A stretch of 64,000 nt of DNA from Demequina sp. NBRC 110052. GTDB taxonomy: Bacteria; Actinomycetota; Actinomycetes; Actinomycetales; Demequinaceae. The DNA lies in NCBI RefSeq assembly GCF_002090075.1, contig NZ_BBRI01000002.1, positions 1,484,475 to 1,548,474 of the forward strand, written 5' to 3'. Within the stretch, counting starts at the first letter, position 1; each line of letters opens with the position of its first letter. The translations under genes and the position numbers were made by a program. Positions 43,643 through 53,818 of this stretch are shown here, piece by piece. A model generated the notes under the pieces. That model did not search any database, had not been told where the DNA came from, and was given only the letters and a program-made list of their open reading frames with translations.

Positions 43643-45373
43643 ATGACGGCGACGGGGATCGAGCGCTGGGCGCCGGGCGTGCGCCTCGTGCGCGACTACC
43701 GGCGCGCGTGGCTGTGGCCAGACGTGCGCGCTGGGCTCGTGGTGACGGCCCTCATGATCCCCGCGGGCATGGGCTACGCCCAGGTGGCCGGGCTCCCCCC
43801 GGTGACAGGTCTGTACGCGTCCATCGTGCCGCTCGTCGTCTACGCCGTGTTCGGGCCATCCCGGATCCTCGTCATCGGCCCCGACTCGGCCCTCGCGCCC
43901 GTGATCGCCGCAGCCATCCTGCCGCTCGCGGCGGGCGACGAGGACCGCGCACTCGCGCTCGCGGGACTGCTCGCCCTGCTCGTGGGAGCCTTCCTCGTGC
44001 TCGGTGGGCTGCTGCGCCTCGGCGCCGTGACGGACCTGCTCTCCAAGCCCGTGCGCGTCGGATACCTCAACGCGATCGCGCTCATCGTGATCGTCTCTCA
44101 ACTGCCGGCCCTCGTCGGATTCTCCGTGGACGCCGAGGGATTCGGGGCCGAGCTTGCGGCGACGTGGGACGGGATAGTCGGGGGCGAGCCCGACGCGGCG
44201 GTCGCTCTCACAGGCATCGGGTCGCTGGCGGTCATCCTCGTGATGCGACGGCTGCGCTCGCGGGTGCCCGGCGTGCTCGTCGCCGTGGCGCTGGCGACGG
44301 CCGCGACCGCGATGGGGCTCGGGTCCGCGTCCACGCCGGTGGTGGGATCGCTGCCGCAGGGGCTGCCCGCCCCCGCGCTCGGGGGACTGACGTGGGCGGA
44401 TGTCGGCGCACTGATGCCAGCAGCGGCAGGCATCGCGCTCGTGGCATTCACCGATACGGCGGTGCTGTCGCGCACTCTCGCGGCCCGCCGGGGCGAGACC
44501 GTGAGCGGGAGCGCCGAGATGGCCGGCATCGGCGCCGCGAACGTCGCTTCCGGACTGCTGGGAGGATTCCCCATCTCCGGCTCCTCGTCCCGCACGCCGG
44601 TCGCTCAGGACGCCGGTTCGCGCACGCAGCTCACGGGCGTCGTCAGCGCAGCGCTGGTGCTCGCCTTCATGCTGGTTGTTCCGGGGCTGACCGCACTGCT
44701 GCCGCAGGCCGCGCTCGCGGCCGTCGTGATCGCCGCCGTGCTCACGCTCATCGACCTGCGGTCAGTGGCGAGGCTGTGGCGCATGAATCGCGTGGACGCC
44801 GCGCTGTCGGTGGTCGCGCTCGCGGGAGTGCTCGTCTTCGGCGTGCTCGAGGGCATCGTCGTCGCGATCGGGCTGTCGCTGCTCACGTTCATCAACCGCT
44901 CGTGGCGCCCGTATCGCGCCGTGCTCGGACGCATGCCCGGCAGGCGCGGGTACCACGACCTGTCCCGCCATCCGGAACGCGGCGAGACGATCCCAGGCCT
45001 GGTGATCGTGCGCTTCGATGCCCCGCTGTTCTTCGCCAATGGAGCGGTCCTCGACGACTGGGTGCGCGGCGTCGTCGAGGATGCGGGGCCCGAGGTGCAC
45101 ACCGTGATCCTGGCCGCAGAGCCGATCACCGCGATCGACACCACGGCGTTCGACGAGCTCGTGGAGCTGGACGACTACCTCGCCGCCCACGGCGCCCGCC
45201 TCGTGTTCGCCGAGATGAAGGGACCCGTCAAGGACGCGCTGCGTCGCTACGACGACGAGGGTCGGTTCGACCGCGACCGCTTCGCGCCGACCGTCGGCGC
45301 CGCCGTCGACGAGGTCACCGGTCACCTGCGGGGCGACCTCGATGGCGGGGCCGGCCCGCGTCAGGACGAGTGA
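43643..45373 (+). CDS. SulP family anion transporter with STAS domain
   Basis: The 576-residue protein has about 12-14 membrane segments. It carries the SulP signature region VVTALMIPAGMGYAQVAGLPPVTGLYAS and GPDSALAPVIAAA. A cytoplasmic STAS domain follows (about residues 440-560, with the loop ITAIDTTAFDEL). AAGGAGG precedes the ATG. SulP proteins move sulfate, bicarbonate or other anions. The substrate is not predictable here. Convergent with the GH43 gene. Confidence 0.93.
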   Translation: MTATGIERWAPGVRLVRDYRRAWLWPDVRAGLVVTALMIPAGMGYAQVAGLPPVTGLYASIVPLVVYAVFGPSRILVIGPDSALAPVIAAAILPLAAGDEDRALALAGLLALLVGAFLVLGGLLRLGAVTDLLSKPVRVGYLNAIALIVIVSQLPALVGFSVDAEGFGAELAATWDGIVGGEPDAAVALTGIGSLAVILVMRRLRSRVPGVLVAVALATAATAMGLGSASTPVVGSLPQGLPAPALGGLTWADVGALMPAAAGIALVAFTDTAVLSRTLAARRGETVSGSAEMAGIGAANVASGLLGGFPISGSSSRTPVAQDAGSRTQLTGVVSAALVLAFMLVVPGLTALLPQAALAAVVIAAVLTLIDLRSVARLWRMNRVDAALSVVALAGVLVFGVLEGIVVAIGLSLLTFINRSWRPYRAVLGRMPGRRGYHDLSRHPERGETIPGLVIVRFDAPLFFANGAVLDDWVRGVVEDAGPEVHTVILAAEPITAIDTTAFDELVELDDYLAAHGARLVFAEMKGPVKDALRRYDDEGRFDRDRFAPTVGAAVDEVTGHLRGDLDGGAGPRQDE

Positions 45374-45395
45374 CGGAGGCCCGTGGCCGACGCTC

Positions 45396-46916
45396 CTACC
45401 GGGTGATCTCCACTCGCCGCACGCGCGCGTGGCCGTGACCGACGGCGAACGGACCCCACCACGAACCCATGAACCAGCCAGGTCGTCCGGTGGCGAGGTG
45501 CGCCACGTCCACGACCGCCAGCACACCGCCGTCGACGAGCACTTCGACCGTGTGGCCGCGAAGCCGCAACGACACCGCGAGAGTCGCCGCTCCGTGGACC
45601 CGCGAGACCAACGTCGTCGCGACGCCATCGTCGACGGAGACGAGGCGAAGCTCCCCGGAACGATCCACCGAGACCTCCAGGAACGCGCTCTCGGTGGTCC
45701 GCAGCAGCACGCCGGCGCGAAGCGCCTCGGCGCCGTCCTCGAGCGAGATCTCGGCTGTCAAGGTCTCGGAGTCCGTGAGCACGCGGCGCCCAAGGAACGC
45801 TGTCCTGCCAACCGCCGTCGGCTCGACCGCTGTGGCCGCAAGGGTGACGCCCGCGCCGTCGAGCGCCGCGAACTCGCGCGGATGCCATCGCACGCCGTTC
45901 CAGGCGAGGCCGAGCTCGTCACCCGAGAAGTCGTCGACGATCGACGTGGGACGCGGCGTCTGATCGGGGACGCCGTCCGCCGTGATCTCGGCCAGCACGC
46001 GACCCTCGCCCGGGGCGATGACGAGCCGTCCGTGCTCCCATGCCGCCGGCACCAGGTGGGTCTGCCGTCCGCGCAGGCTGTTGGTGCCATCGGGGAGCAC
46101 GTGGGTGGCGAGCATGACTGCCCACCAGCCGCCGTCCGCATCCTCGAAGACGTCGGCGTGACCCACGTTCTGGATCGGCTCGTCCTCGCCGAGATGCCGG
46201 TGGGTCAGGCGCGGGTTGCCGGGATCGCCCACGTACGGGCCCTGGATGTCGTCGGCGTACGCGACGCACACCGCGTGGTCGCGGTCGGTGCCGCCCTCGG
46301 CCGAAACCAGCATCCAGCCGCCGTCCGGCTTCGCGATGAGGTGTGGGCCCTCGGCCCAGCCTGCGCCCAGGAGCGCGCCCTGCCACAGCACGGTCGCCTC
46401 ACTGCGGGGCATGAGCGACTCCGGGTCCAACTCCACGAGCCACACATCGCACTGGCCCTCCCACAGGCCGTCCTCCTGCAGTGCGGTGCCGCACAGCCAC
46501 ACGCGGTCGCCGTCGAACGTGAGCGAGGGATCGATGCCGGGCAGGCCGGGCAGCCAGAGGGGATCGCTCCACGGCCCGGCGGGGTCGGTCGCGGTGCAGA
46601 CGAAGTGGCCCGCAGCGTCGGGCGCCTCGTCGTCGCCTGGGATATGGGTGCACACCACGTAGTAGGTGCCGCGGTGGTAGCGGATGGTCGGCGCGTACAG
46701 GCCCTTCGATCCGGCGATCCCGGTGTAGTCGATCTGGCCGGGACGGTCCACCACGTGGCCGATATGCCGCCAGTCGACGAGGTTCGTCGAGGCGTGGATC
46801 GGGAGTCCGGGCAGGTGCTCGAACGTGGACGTCACGAGGTAGTACGTGCCGTCGACGAGGCAGATGCTCGGGTCGGGGTGGCAACCCTCGAGGATCGGGT
46901 TCTGGTACGTGCCCAT
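45396..46916 (-). CDS. Glycoside hydrolase family 43 (beta-xylosidase/arabinofuranosidase)
   Basis: The 506-residue cytoplasmic enzyme has a five-bladed propeller catalytic domain (about 1-310) and a C-terminal beta-sandwich. It shows the general base Asp15 in GCHPDPSIC, the conserved IDPSLTFDGD region, and the general acid Glu189 in GWAEGPHLIAK. It removes xylose or arabinose from imported oligosaccharides. GAGAGGAG precedes the ATG. It is downstream of a LacI repressor gene in the same direction, and divergent from the sugar importer. Confidence 0.93.
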   Translation of the reverse strand: MGTYQNPILEGCHPDPSICLVDGTYYLVTSTFEHLPGLPIHASTNLVDWRHIGHVVDRPGQIDYTGIAGSKGLYAPTIRYHRGTYYVVCTHIPGDDEAPDAAGHFVCTATDPAGPWSDPLWLPGLPGIDPSLTFDGDRVWLCGTALQEDGLWEGQCDVWLVELDPESLMPRSEATVLWQGALLGAGWAEGPHLIAKPDGGWMLVSAEGGTDRDHAVCVAYADDIQGPYVGDPGNPRLTHRHLGEDEPIQNVGHADVFEDADGGWWAVMLATHVLPDGTNSLRGRQTHLVPAAWEHGRLVIAPGEGRVLAEITADGVPDQTPRPTSIVDDFSGDELGLAWNGVRWHPREFAALDGAGVTLAATAVEPTAVGRTAFLGRRVLTDSETLTAEISLEDGAEALRAGVLLRTTESAFLEVSVDRSGELRLVSVDDGVATTLVSRVHGAATLAVSLRLRGHTVEVLVDGGVLAVVDVAHLATGRPGWFMGSWWGPFAVGHGHARVRRVEITR

Positions 46917-46947
46917 GATGTGGGGCTCCTCTCGTCGTTGAGGGTTG

Positions 46948-47946
46948 TCAGGCTGGTGGCGCGGTCGTGTGGCGCACGACCAGTCGGGTCTGTAGAAGCG
47001 TGTGCGGCTCCTCGAGCTCCTCGCCGCTCATGAGCGCCGCGAGCATCTGGACCGCCTCTTCCCCGAGGCGGCGCATCGGCTGCCTCACGGTGGTCAGCGC
47101 GGGCATCCAACGCGAGGCCTCGGGCACATCGTCGAATCCGATGATCGAGAGGTCGCGAGGCACCTCCAGGCCGAGCGTGGTCGCGACCTCGCCGATCGCG
47201 ATCGCGGACAAGTCGTTCGCGGCGAACACCGCGGTGGGCCTTTCCGACGACGTGAGGAGTTCGTTCGCCATCCTGCGCGCCGCCTCCTGGTCGTAGAAGC
47301 CGGTGCGGGTGAGGCGCGGATCGAACGGGATTCCCGCGTCGGCGAGAGCGCGGCGATACCCCGCGTCGCGCGCCCGCGACGAGCGCAGATCGGGCCGTCC
47401 GGCCACGAAGCCGATGCGCCGGTGGCCGAGCTCGATGAGGTAGCGAGTCGCGGTGACCGCGCCGCCGTAGCTGTCCGACTCGATCGTCACGCCCTGGGCC
47501 GGGCCCGCATGCGGGTCGATGGCGACGATCGGCATCTCGGACTCTGCCAGGTGCGCCGTCGGGGTGACGAGGATGGCGCCGTCGATCAGGTTGCTGCCTA
47601 GCCGGCGGAGCGAGCGCGACTCCCAGCCGGACGACGCGGAGCCGTACGCGCCGGAATAGGCGAGCACGTCGAAGTGTCGCTTCTGCGCCTCGGTGCTGAT
47701 GCCCTTGAGGATCTCGGCGCTGAACGGCTCGAACTCCGCCACGAGCACGCCGATGACGCCGGTGCGGATGCCTGCCATGCGTCTCGCAGCGAGGCTCGAC
47801 TCGTAGCCCATCTCCTCGACGATGCGCATGACGCGGTCTGCCGTCTCCGGCGCGACGCCGTAGCGACCGTTGACAGCCTTCGACACCGTCGCGACGGAGA
47901 CCCCTGCCGCGGCGGCGATGTCGCGGATGGTCGGACCTGTACCCAT
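46948..47946 (-). CDS. LacI family repressor of the xylan-oligosaccharide locus
   Basis: The 332-residue regulator has the LacI helix-turn-helix (TIRDIAAAAGVSVATVSKAVNG) and a periplasmic-binding-protein-like ligand domain (IGFDDVPEASRW). The ATG at 47946 starts directly before the DNA-binding domain. It is transcribed with the GH43 gene. A LacI-type operator lies in its own promoter region facing the ABC importer, so it should repress both directions until a xylo- or arabino-oligosaccharide is bound. Confidence 0.93.
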   Translation of the reverse strand: MGTGPTIRDIAAAAGVSVATVSKAVNGRYGVAPETADRVMRIVEEMGYESSLAARRMAGIRTGVIGVLVAEFEPFSAEILKGISTEAQKRHFDVLAYSGAYGSASSGWESRSLRRLGSNLIDGAILVTPTAHLAESEMPIVAIDPHAGPAQGVTIESDSYGGAVTATRYLIELGHRRIGFVAGRPDLRSSRARDAGYRRALADAGIPFDPRLTRTGFYDQEAARRMANELLTSSERPTAVFAANDLSAIAIGEVATTLGLEVPRDLSIIGFDDVPEASRWMPALTTVRQPMRRLGEEAVQMLAALMSGEELEEPHTLLQTRLVVRHTTAPPA

Positions 47947-47965
47947 GATGCTGACTGTAAAGCAA

Positions 47966-47990
47966 CGAAAACAGTTTTCGAAACCGTTTG
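47966..47990. promoter_or_regulatory. LacI-type operator(s) in the divergent promoter
   Basis: CGAAAACAGTTTTCG (47966-47980) is a perfect palindrome. It overlaps TTTTCGAAACCGTTT (47976-47990), which matches the common LacI-family actinobacterial operator with a central CG step. It is 20 bases from the repressor start. Confidence 0.75.
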
Positions 47991-48141
47991 ACACGGGTGT
48001 TCCCGAGTCCAAAACTGTGCGAGACGACCTGCCCCGTGCGGCAGTCAGTCACAGCAGCACACGCCGCCTGGCGGCATCCATACCGAAGTTCACGCCAACG
48101 ACGGCGGCGAACACTCAAAGACGAGAGGTAGGCATCACACG

Positions 48142-49434
48142 ATGAACAGGCGCAAGATCTTGGCGGGGACCACCGCACTTGCAGCGGGAGCATTGCTGCT
48201 CACCGCATGCTCCGGAGACACTGGGGACACGCCTTCCGAGAGTGGCGGTGAAGTCACCCTTTCGCTGTGGCAGAACTCCACGACCGGTGACGGCATGCAG
48301 TACTGGGAGGACATGGCCGCCGCGTTCCACGAGGCGTACCCGAACGTCACCGTCGAGGTGCAGTCCATCCAGAACGAGGACATGGACGGCAAGCTCCAGA
48401 CCGCGCTCAACTCGGGCGACGCTCCGGACATCTTCATGGCGCGTGGCGGCGGCAAGCTCGCCGACGTCGTCAAGGCCGGCCAGGTCATGGACCTGACCGA
48501 CAAGCTCGCTGACGCGACGAATCAGGCGATGGGTGCCTCGCTCTCCGCGTTCACGATTGACGGCAAGGTCTACGGCGTGCCGACCGCGGTGCTCCCTGAG
48601 GGCTTCTTCTACAGCCAGGACCTCTTCGAGGCCGCCGGCATCGCCGACACCCCGACCACGCTCGACGAGCTGAACGACGCGGTCGCAGCGCTCAAGGCAT
48701 CGGGCGTCGACCCGATCGCGGTCGGCGCGAAGGACGCATGGCCCGCGGCTCACTGGTACTACAACTTCGCCCTCCGTGAGTGCTCGCAGGACGTCATGAA
48801 CCAGGCGGCCAATGACCGTGCGTTCAACGACGAGTGCTGGCTCCGTGCGGGTGAGGACCTGCAGGAGTTCGCCGCGACCGAGCCCTTCAACAACGGCTAC
48901 CTGACCACCGCTGCCCAGCAGGGTGCGGGTTCGTCGGCCGGCCTCATCGCCAACCACCAGGCCGGCATGGAGCTCATGGGCGCCTGGAACCCCGGCGTCA
49001 TCGCCTCGCTGACGCCTGACGAGGAGCCGCTTCCGGACCTCGCCTGGTTCCCGTTCCCCGAGATCGACGGTGGTGACGGTGCTCCCGGCGCCATGATGTC
49101 CGGTGCTGACGGCTACTCGTGCCACGTCAACGCTCCGGCCGAGTGCGTCACGTTCCTGGACTTCATCTCCACCAAGGAGAACCAGGAGGCCTACGCCGAC
49201 GCCTTCCAGACGATCCCGGCCAGCTCGGAGGCACAGGGTGCGGTGGACAACCCCGCCCTGACCAAGCTGCTCGAGTCCTACAAGGAGGCGCCCTACGTCA
49301 TGCTCTGGCTCGACACCATGTACGGCCAGAACGTGGGCAACGCGCTCAACATCGCCGTGGTCGACATGCTTGCGGGCAACGGGACGCCGCAGGACATCGT
49401 CGACGCGGTCAACGACGCAGCGCTCAAGGGCTGA
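48142..49434 (+). CDS. ABC sugar-binding lipoprotein (CUT1 type)
   Basis: This 430-residue extracellular solute-binding protein (family 1) has a signal peptide with lipobox LLLTAC (Cys about 23). The mature part begins VTLSLWQNSTTGDGMQY, typical for oligosaccharide binders. APDIFMARGGGKL and the hinge residues are conserved. It heads the operon with two permeases and GH3. The ATPase (MsiK-type) is not encoded here and must be shared. Predicted ligand: xylo- or arabino-oligosaccharides, from context. Confidence 0.93.
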   Translation: MNRRKILAGTTALAAGALLLTACSGDTGDTPSESGGEVTLSLWQNSTTGDGMQYWEDMAAAFHEAYPNVTVEVQSIQNEDMDGKLQTALNSGDAPDIFMARGGGKLADVVKAGQVMDLTDKLADATNQAMGASLSAFTIDGKVYGVPTAVLPEGFFYSQDLFEAAGIADTPTTLDELNDAVAALKASGVDPIAVGAKDAWPAAHWYYNFALRECSQDVMNQAANDRAFNDECWLRAGEDLQEFAATEPFNNGYLTTAAQQGAGSSAGLIANHQAGMELMGAWNPGVIASLTPDEEPLPDLAWFPFPEIDGGDGAPGAMMSGADGYSCHVNAPAECVTFLDFISTKENQEAYADAFQTIPASSEAQGAVDNPALTKLLESYKEAPYVMLWLDTMYGQNVGNALNIAVVDMLAGNGTPQDIVDAVNDAALKG

Positions 49435-49448
49435 CCGGCTCCATCATC

Positions 49449-50465
49449 ATGACTCCCACTAACGACAGCGCCGTGAAGACGCCCGTCGCGCCGGTGGAGT
49501 CCGCTCTGGGTGGGGGCGATGCCGTGGCATCGCCCCCGCCCTCCCGCGGGCACAGCCGCCGTCGCTGGGCGATCCGCGCCGAGATCGCGCTGCTGGCAGG
49601 ACCGGCGCTGCTGGTCTTCCTGACCTTCGTGATCCTGCCCGTCATCATCGCCGCCTACTACGGCTTCTTCAGCTGGAGCGGCTACGGGCCCGCGACCGAC
49701 TTCGTCGGTCTCCGCAACTACATCGTGATCCTGCAGGACGACGCCTTCCAGTCCGCCCTGCGCCACAACGCGATCATCGTGGTGCTCTCCCTGGTGATCC
49801 AGGGGCCCATCGCGATCGGACTCGCGCTGCTCCTCAACCGCAAGATGAAGTTCCAGTCCTCGCTACGAGTGCTCATCTTCGCGCCCTACGTCATCTCTGA
49901 GGTGGTCGTGGGTACTGGATGGAGCCTCATCCTCGCCTCGAACGGTGCCCTCAACGGCATGCTCGAGAAGCTCGGCCTCGAAGGCCTGCAACAGGACTGG
50001 CTCTCCAACCCCGAACTCGCCATCTGGACTCTGATGGCGATCATCACCTGGAAGTACATCGGCTTCGCCGTCATCCTCTTCCTTGCAGGACTGCAGGGCA
50101 TCCCTGAGGAGATCACCGAGGCGGCCGCGATCGACGGTGCCAGCTACTGGCAGATCCAGCGTCGCATCACGCTGCCCCTCATGGGCCCGACGATCCGCAT
50201 CTGGGCGTTCCTCTCGATCATCGGCTCGCTCCAGCTCTTCGACCTGGTCTACATCGTCTGGGGTCAGTACGTCGCGGAGACGGCGGGCACCTCGACGATG
50301 GCGACCTACATGGTGTCGTCGGGACGCAACGCCGGCAGCTACGGCTACGGAAATGCCGTCGCCGTCGTGATCTTCCTCATCTCACTGACCGTCGCACTCC
50401 TGTACCAGCGCTTCGTGCTGCGTCGCGACACGGACGGTGCCGTCACCGGAGGGAGTGACAACTGA
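49449..50465 (+). CDS. ABC sugar permease, MalF-like
   Basis: The 338-residue membrane permease has six spans after a 45-residue cytoplasmic tail. The EAA loop is EEITEAAAIDGASYWQIQRR, which contacts the ATPase. The ATG at 49449 is 14 bases after the binding-protein stop, and its stop overlaps the next permease start by one base. Confidence 0.94.
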   Translation: MTPTNDSAVKTPVAPVESALGGGDAVASPPPSRGHSRRRWAIRAEIALLAGPALLVFLTFVILPVIIAAYYGFFSWSGYGPATDFVGLRNYIVILQDDAFQSALRHNAIIVVLSLVIQGPIAIGLALLLNRKMKFQSSLRVLIFAPYVISEVVVGTGWSLILASNGALNGMLEKLGLEGLQQDWLSNPELAIWTLMAIITWKYIGFAVILFLAGLQGIPEEITEAAAIDGASYWQIQRRITLPLMGPTIRIWAFLSIIGSLQLFDLVYIVWGQYVAETAGTSTMATYMVSSGRNAGSYGYGNAVAVVIFLISLTVALLYQRFVLRRDTDGAVTGGSDN

Positions 50466-51340
50466 TGTCTACGACCACCCTGTCCCGGCCGAGCCACCGC
50501 GCTGAGGCCCCCGCGAAGTCGATCCGGCGCAAGCCCACCTTCGGGATCTACTTCATCGCGCTGGCCCTCGTCGGCACGATCATCACGCCGATCGCCTACA
50601 TCATCATCGGTGGATTCCGCTCGAACGCGGAAATCACGCAGGACCCGGCGGGTTTCCCGAACGAATGGCGGGTCGAGAACTACGCCAACGTGCTCGGCTC
50701 CGATGTGTTCTGGCGCGAGGTGCTCAACTCGACCATCGCTGCGGTCGCCACGACCCTGGCCGTCGTGGTCCTCGGCGTGATGGCCGCGTACGTGCTCGCT
50801 CGCTACCAGTTCAAGGGTCGCGGCGCGCTGTTCTCGGTCTTCACCGCAGGACTGATGTTCCCGATGACGGTGGCGATCACGCCGCTGTACATCCTCGTGC
50901 GGAGCCTCGGTCTGATGAACTCGCTCGCCGGTGTCATCGTGCCGCAGGTCGCGTTCCAGCTGTCCATCACCATCATCATCCTCGTGCCGTTCCTGCGGAC
51001 CATTCCGCGCGAGCTCGAGGAGGCTGCGTTCATGGATGGCTGCGGTCGGCTGAAGTTCTTCTGGCGCATGGTCATCCCCCTGTCCATGCCGGGAGTCGTG
51101 ACGGTGGGGATCCTGGCGTTCATCGCCAGCTGGAACAGCTACATGCTGCCCCTGTTCATCCTCAACAACGAGGCCACCTACACCCTGCCGCTCGGCGTGC
51201 AGGCGTTCGCGTCCCAGTACTCGGTCGACACGGCGAAGGTGCTCGCCTTCACGTCGCTGTCGATGATCCCCGCACTCGTGTTCTTCAGCCTCTTCGAGCG
51301 CCGCATCGTCGGCGGTCTCACCGGAGCCGTGAAGGGATGA
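50465..51340 (+). CDS. ABC sugar permease, MalG-like
   Basis: The 291-residue permease has six membrane spans and the EAA loop ELEEAAFMDGCGRLKFFWRM. It overlaps the previous permease (TGATG). Partner of the MalF-like protein in the importer. Confidence 0.94.
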   Translation: MSTTTLSRPSHRAEAPAKSIRRKPTFGIYFIALALVGTIITPIAYIIIGGFRSNAEITQDPAGFPNEWRVENYANVLGSDVFWREVLNSTIAAVATTLAVVVLGVMAAYVLARYQFKGRGALFSVFTAGLMFPMTVAITPLYILVRSLGLMNSLAGVIVPQVAFQLSITIIILVPFLRTIPRELEEAAFMDGCGRLKFFWRMVIPLSMPGVVTVGILAFIASWNSYMLPLFILNNEATYTLPLGVQAFASQYSVDTAKVLAFTSLSMIPALVFFSLFERRIVGGLTGAVKG

Positions 51341-51390
51341 CCACTGCGGGACCCCGGTCCACGCGTCGCATCTAGTTCTAAGGACCAGCC

Positions 51391-53733
51391 TTGAACAAGA
51401 AGTCTGAACCTGTCGTGTCCGCGCGCGTCCGTGCGCTGCTCGACGAGATGACCACCACCGAGAAGATCGCGCAGATCTCGGGCTACTGGGTGGACCGCGG
51501 GGACCATGTCGTCGCACCGATGCAGGGCGCGATGGCGCCCTCGGACGCCTACGACGAGGCCACCAAGCACGGCATCGGTCACCTGACCCGGGTCTACGGG
51601 ACGCGTCCCGTAGACCCGGTCAGGCGGGCCGAGTGGCTGTGGGCCGAGCAGCGGCGCCTCAAGGCGGAGACGAGGCTGGGCATCCCGGCCCTCGTGCACG
51701 AGGAGTGCCTGACAGGCCTGGCCGCGTGGCAGGCTGCGACCTTCCCTGCGCCGCCGTCGTGGGGAGCCTCGTTCGACGACGCGCTCGTGGAGCGCATGGC
51801 GACCTCGATCGGCACGTCGATGCGCGAGCTCGGGATCCACCAGGGACTCGCCCCCGTGCTCGACGTCGTCCGCGACGCGCGCTGGGGGCGCGTCGAGGAG
51901 TGCATCAGCGAGGATCCGTACCTGGTCGGGTCGGTCGGCAGCGCGTACGTGCGCGGCCTTCAGTCCGCCGGGATCGTGGCGACCCTGAAGCACTTCGTGG
52001 GCTACTCGGGCTCGCAGGCCGGCCGCAACCACGCGCCGGTCCACGCGGGACCGCGTGAGCTCAACGACGTCTTCCTCGTGCCGTTCGAGATGGCACTGCT
52101 CGACGGCGGTGCACGTTCGGTCATGAACTCCTACGCGGAGATCGACGGCGTGGCCACGGCCTCGAACCGAGAGCTCCTGACCGATCTGCTGCGCGATACG
52201 TGGGGATTCGACGGCACCGTGGTCGCCGACTACTTCTCCATGGCGTTCCTGCACAGCATGCACAAGGTCGCCGCCTCGAAGGCCGACGCCGCACGCATCG
52301 CGCTGCGGGCCGGCATCGACATCGAGCTGCCCGACGCCGACGTGCTGCTGGAGATCGGCGAGCCCGACGAGGAGCTCGCCGCGCTGATCGACCTCGCCGC
52401 GGCGAGGGCGCTCACCCAGAAGGAGGAGCTCGGGCTTCTCGACGAGACCTTCGATGAGGCTCCCACGGATGTGGACCTCGACGGCGAGGAGGCGCGAGAG
52501 ATTGCACTCGCGCTCGCGACCGAGTCCGTGGTGCTGCTCAGCAACGACGGCACCCTGCCGCTCGCCAAGCCCTCGACCATCGCCGTCGTCGGCCCGAACG
52601 CCTTCGGTCACGAGGCGCTGATGGGCTGCTACTCGTTCGCGAACCATGTGATGGCGAGCCACCCGGACGTGCCGATCGGAATCCAGGCCCCCGATCTCGT
52701 CACCAGCATCACCGAGCGCTTCGCCGCATCGGCGATCGTGTCCGCGCGCGGCTGCGACGTCGAGGGCGACGACCTCTCGGGCATCGACGAGGCCGTGGCG
52801 GCGGCGGAAGGCGCCGACGTGGCGGTCGTCGCGGTCGGAGACCGCGCGGGCCTCTTCGGGCGCGGCACCGTGGGTGAAGGAAACGACGCCGAGTCGCTCG
52901 ACCTGCCCGGTCAGCAGCGACACCTGGTCGAGCGACTTGTGGCCACCGGCACGCCGGTCGTCATGGTGGTCCTCAGCGGTCGTCCTTACGACCTCGCCTG
53001 GGCGCTGGAGGGATCGGAGGCGCCTGCGGCCGTGCTGCAGTCCTTCTTCCCCGGCGAGGCCGGAGCGACGGCCGTGGCTGCGATCGTGGCGGGCGACGAG
53101 GCCCCTTCGGGGCGCCTCCCGATGTCCCTTCCGCGCTCGGCTGGCGCCCAGCCCTACGGCTACCTCCACCCGCCGCTGGGAGGGTCGTCAGAGATCACGT
53201 CGGCCGACTCCACGCCGGTGCGTCCGTTCGGCTTCGGCCTCAGCTACACGTCGTTCGTGCGCGAGTCGCTCAGGCTCGATGGAGCCGTGACCACTTCGGA
53301 CGGCGTGCAGGCGAGCGTTGTGGTGCGGAACACCGGCGAGCGTGCCGGCACGGATGTGGTTCAGCTCTATGCGCACCTGCCGTACCGGTCCACGACCCGC
53401 CCGGTCGCGCAGCTCGTGGGCTATGCCCGCGTCGCGCTCGAGCCGGGCGCCGCGGCGACGGTGACGTTCGACGTCCCCGCGGCTCGCCTCGCGGCCAGCG
53501 ACATGCGTGCGGTCCGCACCGTCGAGCCGGGTCCGCTGGAGCTGTGGGTCGGAGCGCACTGTGAGGAGCGTGAGACCGAGGTGTCCACGACGCTCGCTGG
53601 CGACGTGTTCGCGCCGACGGTCGAGTCGCGCCGCCTCACGGCGGTCCGGATCTCCGCGGACGTCGCCGGCGACGCGAGCAGGGGCGCCGACGAAGCGCTG
53701 CACGCCGCAGGCGTGGGGTCCGTCTCCGCGTAA
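51391..53733 (+). CDS. Glycoside hydrolase family 3 (beta-glucosidase/beta-xylosidase type)
   Basis: The 780-residue enzyme has a GH3 TIM-barrel (about 20-330) with the catalytic nucleophile Asp280 in TVVADYF. The KHFVGYSGSQAGRNHAP segment lies in the active site. A GH3 C-terminal domain (about 370-600) and a fibronectin III-like domain at the end follow. There is no signal peptide, so it acts in the cytoplasm on imported oligomers. The start is TTG at 51391 with AAGGA before it. Fourth gene of the importer operon, closed by a strong terminator. Confidence 0.92.
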   Translation: MNKKSEPVVSARVRALLDEMTTTEKIAQISGYWVDRGDHVVAPMQGAMAPSDAYDEATKHGIGHLTRVYGTRPVDPVRRAEWLWAEQRRLKAETRLGIPALVHEECLTGLAAWQAATFPAPPSWGASFDDALVERMATSIGTSMRELGIHQGLAPVLDVVRDARWGRVEECISEDPYLVGSVGSAYVRGLQSAGIVATLKHFVGYSGSQAGRNHAPVHAGPRELNDVFLVPFEMALLDGGARSVMNSYAEIDGVATASNRELLTDLLRDTWGFDGTVVADYFSMAFLHSMHKVAASKADAARIALRAGIDIELPDADVLLEIGEPDEELAALIDLAAARALTQKEELGLLDETFDEAPTDVDLDGEEAREIALALATESVVLLSNDGTLPLAKPSTIAVVGPNAFGHEALMGCYSFANHVMASHPDVPIGIQAPDLVTSITERFAASAIVSARGCDVEGDDLSGIDEAVAAAEGADVAVVAVGDRAGLFGRGTVGEGNDAESLDLPGQQRHLVERLVATGTPVVMVVLSGRPYDLAWALEGSEAPAAVLQSFFPGEAGATAVAAIVAGDEAPSGRLPMSLPRSAGAQPYGYLHPPLGGSSEITSADSTPVRPFGFGLSYTSFVRESLRLDGAVTTSDGVQASVVVRNTGERAGTDVVQLYAHLPYRSTTRPVAQLVGYARVALEPGAAATVTFDVPAARLAASDMRAVRTVEPGPLELWVGAHCEERETEVSTTLAGDVFAPTVESRRLTAVRISADVAGDASRGADEALHAAGVGSVSA

Positions 53734-53745
53734 GTGCTCAGGCTC

Positions 53746-53791
53746 GCTCGAGGCCCGACGTCGCGCCCACCGGCGGCGTCGGGCCTCGAGC
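53746..53791 (+). terminator. Strong hairpin terminator after the GH3 gene
   Basis: A 15-bp perfect stem, GCTCGAGGCCCGACG with CGTCGGGCCTCGAGC, and a 16-base GC-rich loop. It ends the sugar operon before the next LacI gene. Confidence 0.85.
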
Positions 53792-53818
53792 GTGTCGTGG
53801 CCGCGCCATGATTGACCC

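Noticed and set aside
46832..48193. 453-codon minus-strand frame over the LacI gene
   Set aside because: It is the shifted frame of the LacI gene, Arg-rich and without motifs; the true frame has a clear helix-turn-helix.
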